Assembly (NCBI GenBank): GCA_914767715.1
Contig: OU612073.1
Coordinates: 1,862,001 to 1,926,000 of the forward strand
From: Membranipora membranacea
Taxonomy: Eukaryota > Bryozoa > Gymnolaemata > Cheilostomatida > Membraniporidae
Reading direction: 5' to 3'
Length of the DNA stretch: 64,000 nucleotides
Below are positions 54,101 through 60,100 of this stretch, one piece after another (the stretch's first letter is position 1; each line of letters opens with the position of its first letter). The position numbers were made by a program, and so were the translations under genes. The notes under the pieces were generated by a model. It saw nothing but the letters and a program-made list of their open reading frames with translations. It was not told the origin of the DNA and did not search any database.

Positions 54101-57100
54101 CTCGGTTGATGAAGGCTTTTGATGATGCGTGTTGTTTCCTCATGGTTATCAGGTTGGCCTAGTGGTTAGCGGGTTGGATAATCAATATCGCGCATATCCA
54201 CTGATGTCACCTGAGAAGCCGAGTTCAGTGGGGTGTTCCAATGAGTACCAGCGCTTTATGCGATGTGGGTTTCTCATTAGTCAGGGTTGGCTATGGAGTG
54301 CTTGGACCCAGTGACCGGGCGGTAATGATGTTGTGTTCACCGCTTAGAACAGCTGTGGGCAACCTGCGGCCTTTTTGCCAGTGCGGCCTAATGGGTAATG
54401 TTTTGCGGCCTAATTGTGGCCTTATGCCTGTAAAACTTTTTATACATTACTTTTGGTTCCCCTTTTTTTATGTGGAGAACCAAGTATGCATAGTGCTCTG
54501 TAAGCTCAAAATATTTCTAAATAGTGGCCATTCTGTATTATGCTTGTAGCTTAGCTTCCCAGCCACTCTTTCTACTTTATCAAGTTGTTGTCCTTTCGAA
54601 ATAACACAAAACAGTGACCTTTGGATGTTAAAATTACAAGTTTCTCAAACATAATAGTAATTTCTTTTTTTGCAAAACAGTCTCTGTGGACAAAAATTCC
54701 CTTTGTGACAAGTGCTCCTGCATTATGGCTGAAATGTTCCATATTGAATTCTTCATTTCACAATCATTTGTGAAAATTTCCCTACTTTGAGAGAGGGTAG
54801 GAGCTGTGAGGTGAAAACTTTGGCAGGAGACGAAAAATATTTTAAAAAAAATATTTTCGCTCCGCGAAAATACTTCCTTGTTCATCAAAACAGTCCTGTA
54901 TGAACTTTATTTACACATTAACCCCTGGGAGGGCGCTACAGCACCCCTCCTGCACCTACCCTCCTCTTTGTCTTACACATGAAACATGGGGATACAGACA
55001 TGTACACAATCTAATCATGAGGTAAAATGACATCACGAAACTCAAGAAGATTAGATAAACCAATATTTCTGCTGAGTTGATGGTTTTTGCAACATACTGC
55101 AGTTTTTAAACATAAATCTGTTTTAGTTTTTACACAAGTGGAAATGCCAAAATTGCTACTCCAGTTCCAATTTTATCCCTGAAAAATATGTTGCGGCCTT
55201 TTGAGTTGATCTGGCGTAAAATGTGGCCTTTTTTCAAGAAAAGGTTGCCCACCCATGGCTTAGAAGTACCCATTGTGGCTTACAGCGGTATATAAATGAA
55301 CTCATTATATATATCGTTAATACTGAGTTCCTATTGGCTAATAACTAAGCATAAGTCATGTGACCTTTGGGGTGCCTGGTTAAAATCAGATATAGTATGT
55401 AAAAGACTCTCGCGCATGACATGGTGTTGCTAGTTTGTCTCGAATGGTGAACCCTGCTTGGGGACCTTTAAGTAGAAATGGACTCTACATTGTTTAATGA
55501 GTAAAATACTTACATGGCGTCCAAGCAAGACAAAGCATCACAAATAATGGTTATCACACAGAACAAAATAGTAAATGAATAGTCTTACCGGTGCATGAAG
55601 CACCATTCCCAGTATATCCAGATCTACATAAACACGTATAAGACCCTTCGGTGTTCAAGCAGTTATCCTTAGCATGGCAATCATTCCCTTCCCCACCGCA
55701 CTCATCAACATCTAACAAGCAGAATACCAATGTCAATATTTACAATAAATAACCTAATATAACCTTTCACCAACAAGCTGCCACAGAGCACACTGATCAT
55801 GTGATATACTATTGCATGTATATCCCTGATCGATAGAAAGTGAATCAACTCACTTAGTAAGAGTAATAGAAATTGGAGCTAGCAGAACAGCCACCCGCTA
55901 AGGATACAGCCGGCTAGGTGAGAAAGGTGAGAAAGAAAAGTAAGATCAGATTTGGTGTGACGACCCGTGTTCAATTTTATTGTTTAGGGGTGGGTACATG
56001 TTAAGTACTGCTACTAAATTGACTCTCACGATCAGAGATACCCATGTTACAGGGTAATCTCGATATCAGTGTGGTCACAGAGATACAATAATGGCGCATT
56101 GTATAAGTAAAATAACAGTTATATCTTATGTACAAATAAGAGTTTGCCAGTTCTCAGTCTCACCTTGACATAAGGCCCCATCTTCAGATGAAAAGTATCC
56201 GTCTTTACATGAGCAGGTGAACCCCTCAAGGGTTTCGGTATTAGTACATTTCTCGTTCATGTGACAAGTATGCGTTCCTTCAGTACATTCATCATAAACT
56301 ATAATATACATAGTTATATACTTTATTATTGCCGATCAAAGTCAATGAAAAAAAAAGACCATTCATAAATAAATAAATAAAAGCAAAGCAGTCACGTGTA
56401 CATATGGAAAACATCATTGTCTATAAATGTTGACCTATTTATGGAAGGGTGGTCTCTGGCTTCGCAAGATTTCTTACATGGATGATTCCCATGTTCCTTA
56501 ACTTTTGCAATACATCTGAAACACAACATATCAATATGACTTATACTTAGCTCTTCAAGTTTTAGCAATATAATAATACAAATAGGTTTTGATTTTCTAT
56601 GTCACAGCCACCAGGAAGTGCTTGCCCTTGTATTGCACATCCGAGTGACTGTGACATCATAATGCAGAGAATGAGAGTCACCTTCCCTTATAAAAGCCAC
56701 TCTTTCCACAATCGCTGACTCATGCCAAGTAGAGCATCAAATTTTTTTTACCATGCAAATCTGACACAACTCTTTAATAAGTATGCCTGACTATAACACG
56801 CTTTGGTCTTTGGGTTGTCTTTATGTTACATTAAATGAGGTAATCCAAGCTGGGGAGGAATCAAAAGGTTATATCCTCAAGGCGATGAAGTCATGTTAAA
56901 TAAACTAAACAACCGGATCTTTTAATAAAGTCACAAATCAGTCCTAGATGAGAGTTAAGATAGATATGGAAATGTTGTGTAGTAATAGACAGTTTTCTGA
57001 GCTCCGATTTAGACCTCAATTCGGAGTTGTCCTCTCTCCAGTTTGGTACTTTTAACCCACGCCGCATAGGAAAAACGTGCTGAAAAGAGGGTTATCTTGA

Positions 57101-60100
57101 AAACCGCTTATAATAGGATAAAAAATTATTTTTGATTCAAAATCTGCAACATTGAAAACTCATATGGACATAGTTTGGGAAATAATTTTAGTATTTGGAT
57201 AGTCAATTATAGTATTTTCTGCCTGTTTGCGAACAATTTGGCAGAATTGTTCATGAGTTTTGTCACTAAAATTAAGATTTATCTACATTCAAGCCTCCAA
57301 TGCTTTGGAAACCCGGTCTAACAGGGCTTTCAATGGTGGAGACTCTTAAACAAAAATAATTTTTATCCTAACAGAAGCAGTTTTCAAGATAACCCTCTTT
57401 CAGCAGGTTTCTCCTATGCGGCATGGGTTAAAAGTACCAAACTGGAGAGAGGACAACTCCGAATTGAGGCATAAATAAGAGCTCAGAAAACTGTCTATTA
57501 CGCATGAGTAGCATACTCACCAAATCGAGCCAAAATGAATTTTTGACCTTCTAGGTTCCACATTATGGCAGTTTTTGCATTGAGCCATGCTACGGATATT
57601 ATTTCATCGGATATTGTACATGTATTAGCGTCACCGTATGTCGTTGGCCCTTCACCACGTTGTTCACACCATCTTTTAACTTCTCCTGAAAAATGCATCA
57701 GTTTGATTCGTTAATTCATGCCTAACTACTTAATTGATGTTTATAGATGCATATTAATCATTGTTGTATTGTTACTCACATACAAATCTTATTATTAGTT
57801 CGCCCCTCGCCCCCCCCCCCCCCCCCCCCCCCCGTTATACCAGTTAATTATGTTCGGCTATTTTCATGTTAATTCTCTCATGTTGTTGTGGTATCATTCT
57901 TCATCACTCTTTCTTGACTCGATACACAATTTAACCAGACTAAAGTTGATTCAGCTTACAACTATTGTCATTTGATATGGGATATATGACGAATTTGTCC
58001 ACATATTAGAATATCTGATTATGTCTAGTGTTTTATTTAAAGGGCAACCAAGGTTTCGCAGCAATGCATCAATGGGTAGTAAATAATGTGCTAGGCAGCA
58101 TCAGCTTTGTATATTACGCGATGCAAAACTCAAACTAAGCTGGGTGACACTTCCGTTTAAGGGAGGTTCCAAGACATTGTCGTAATAATGATAGAGCACA
58201 GGCTAAATAATAACAGGAACAGGAAACTGCTCTGTAGTATTCTATTTAAGCTGAGTTTGAATACCTGATGGATGAAATGTTTCAGAAGAATTCTGGCTGA
58301 ATAATCATCCGAATTAGATTTGTCTTTTTCCCTCTGCAGAAGGTGCAATCTGCTATTAATCAATGAGGGCCAATGAGAAGGTGTTTGAAACCCTGGTTGC
58401 CCTTTAATTATTTTAATCATTTAAGATTGACTAGCTGAGGCAGATAAAGGGAAGGGTTGTAAGGAACAACGCTCTTACGTAGCTCCCATTAGTCCATGTT
58501 ATAGCAAAAGATTTTTTTAAAGACAGAGTTAAGGCTGGAACGGGTTTTGAAACCTGTCCTGACCCGCGGGTTCAACCTCCTCGGGTCAGTACCGGGTATA
58601 GTCGGGTTTAAGCTTGCCTGGTTTGAGCTTACTCTGGCCTAGTCAGTCATTTCATTTGCACTACCAAATTCCTATTATGTCTTTCTACTAGCTGGTCAAA
58701 ACTTCGTTCAAACCAACAATGTTGTGTTCAACAGTCCAGGACCTTAACCACTACGCCACTGAATTTATATGACTGCAAGTGAAATCAAGACTATATTATG
58801 ATAAAAAACTGCTATTAGTCATACTTTTGCTGTGATTATTTAGCGGCTCACAACACTACTAGCTAAAGCTTTCTTCAGACATCTATAAATCAATTACCAT
58901 TTGAAAGAATTCAATGAAACTTACACTAGTGATTAGTTAATGAATATCAACAGTTCTTTTAAATTTTAATATCTGAAGAACAACGCATCAGGCAAGCAAG
59001 TTTTCGATGTAAAACGATCTTGAGATCCAATATGGGAGCCTAGAACAGCAACTTTGCCAATAACAGATTTTGTATCTCAGGGAATGGGGGTTATCATGTA
59101 ATAAATTTGAATGTTATGACGCATTATCAATTTGGATGTCACGAAGTCTGGTGTCATGACCAGGCTTGAAAATGGCAGTATGCTTAAACTGCGGTATGTG
59201 TATTCTTTGTATGAATGAATTCAATATTTTACAACGGCTCAGAAATAATTAGGTTCAGTAGCTCTGTTTCAAGCGTACTCGAACCCGACCTGGCCCAGTC
59301 CTGATAGATAGCAAAAACCCGGACCCTGACCCGGTTCTGGTTTTGTGAACCCGTTCCACCCTTAGACAGAGTAGGCTTGTTGGGGAGGTGTACACCATAA
59401 GGGGCTGGAGGCTGAAACAATCAACCTCGGGTGTATACCTCCCCCACAAGCTTACTCTGTCTTGATTGCAATGTATTTTGTTATACCAATACCATACATA
59501 ACTGATTAAATCAAGATCTATGAAGTTTCTTGTGTTAGATATTTACGATAAATTATTGTTCAGGCAAGTCACAAAAAGCATGCATCATAATGAGCATATC
59601 AATGTGATCACAAATCTAGATTATCAACATCTATTTCCAGGTTATATGCTTCACCTTAAAGGTTCACCCACCTGTACTGATATCAGGTATCATCATAAAT
59701 TCTGTTCCAGGTTCAGATACCATAATCATAATGTTAGAATCCAAAGGGTGTAAGGCAAATTGACCAGGCCCAGCCATATCACCATCATTGCCAGAGGTGG
59801 ATTGATATTTAGCTTCTGTGTTTATGTCAGAGGTACGACTGACACTAAGAGTAAATTTACATTTGGCAATCACTATGGTCACAGAAGGGCAAGTTGAGCA
59901 GGACCATTTCAAGTGAAAAGTAATGGGTGGATTGTAAACTTTGACATTCAAATATTCTGTTGTAGAAAATTTAGTCAAAACATTTAGGACTCACTCCTGT
60001 TAAAGTGCAATGGGACATTTTGCACTTCATCGTCATAAATGTTGGAAAAAAAGCTCCATCAGAAAGCTATATTCATATATCAATCTTTGAAAAATCCCCT

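Noticed and set aside
54634-54888. hAT transposase coding region inside the 54350 element
   Set aside because: The minus-strand frame is open for 84 codons but shows none of the hAT zinc-finger, catalytic or dimerisation motifs.
56460-56515. Extra exon between the 57521 and 56164 exons
   Set aside because: Acceptor and donor look acceptable, but the phase does not fit the neighbours, and the two flanking exons join in phase without it.
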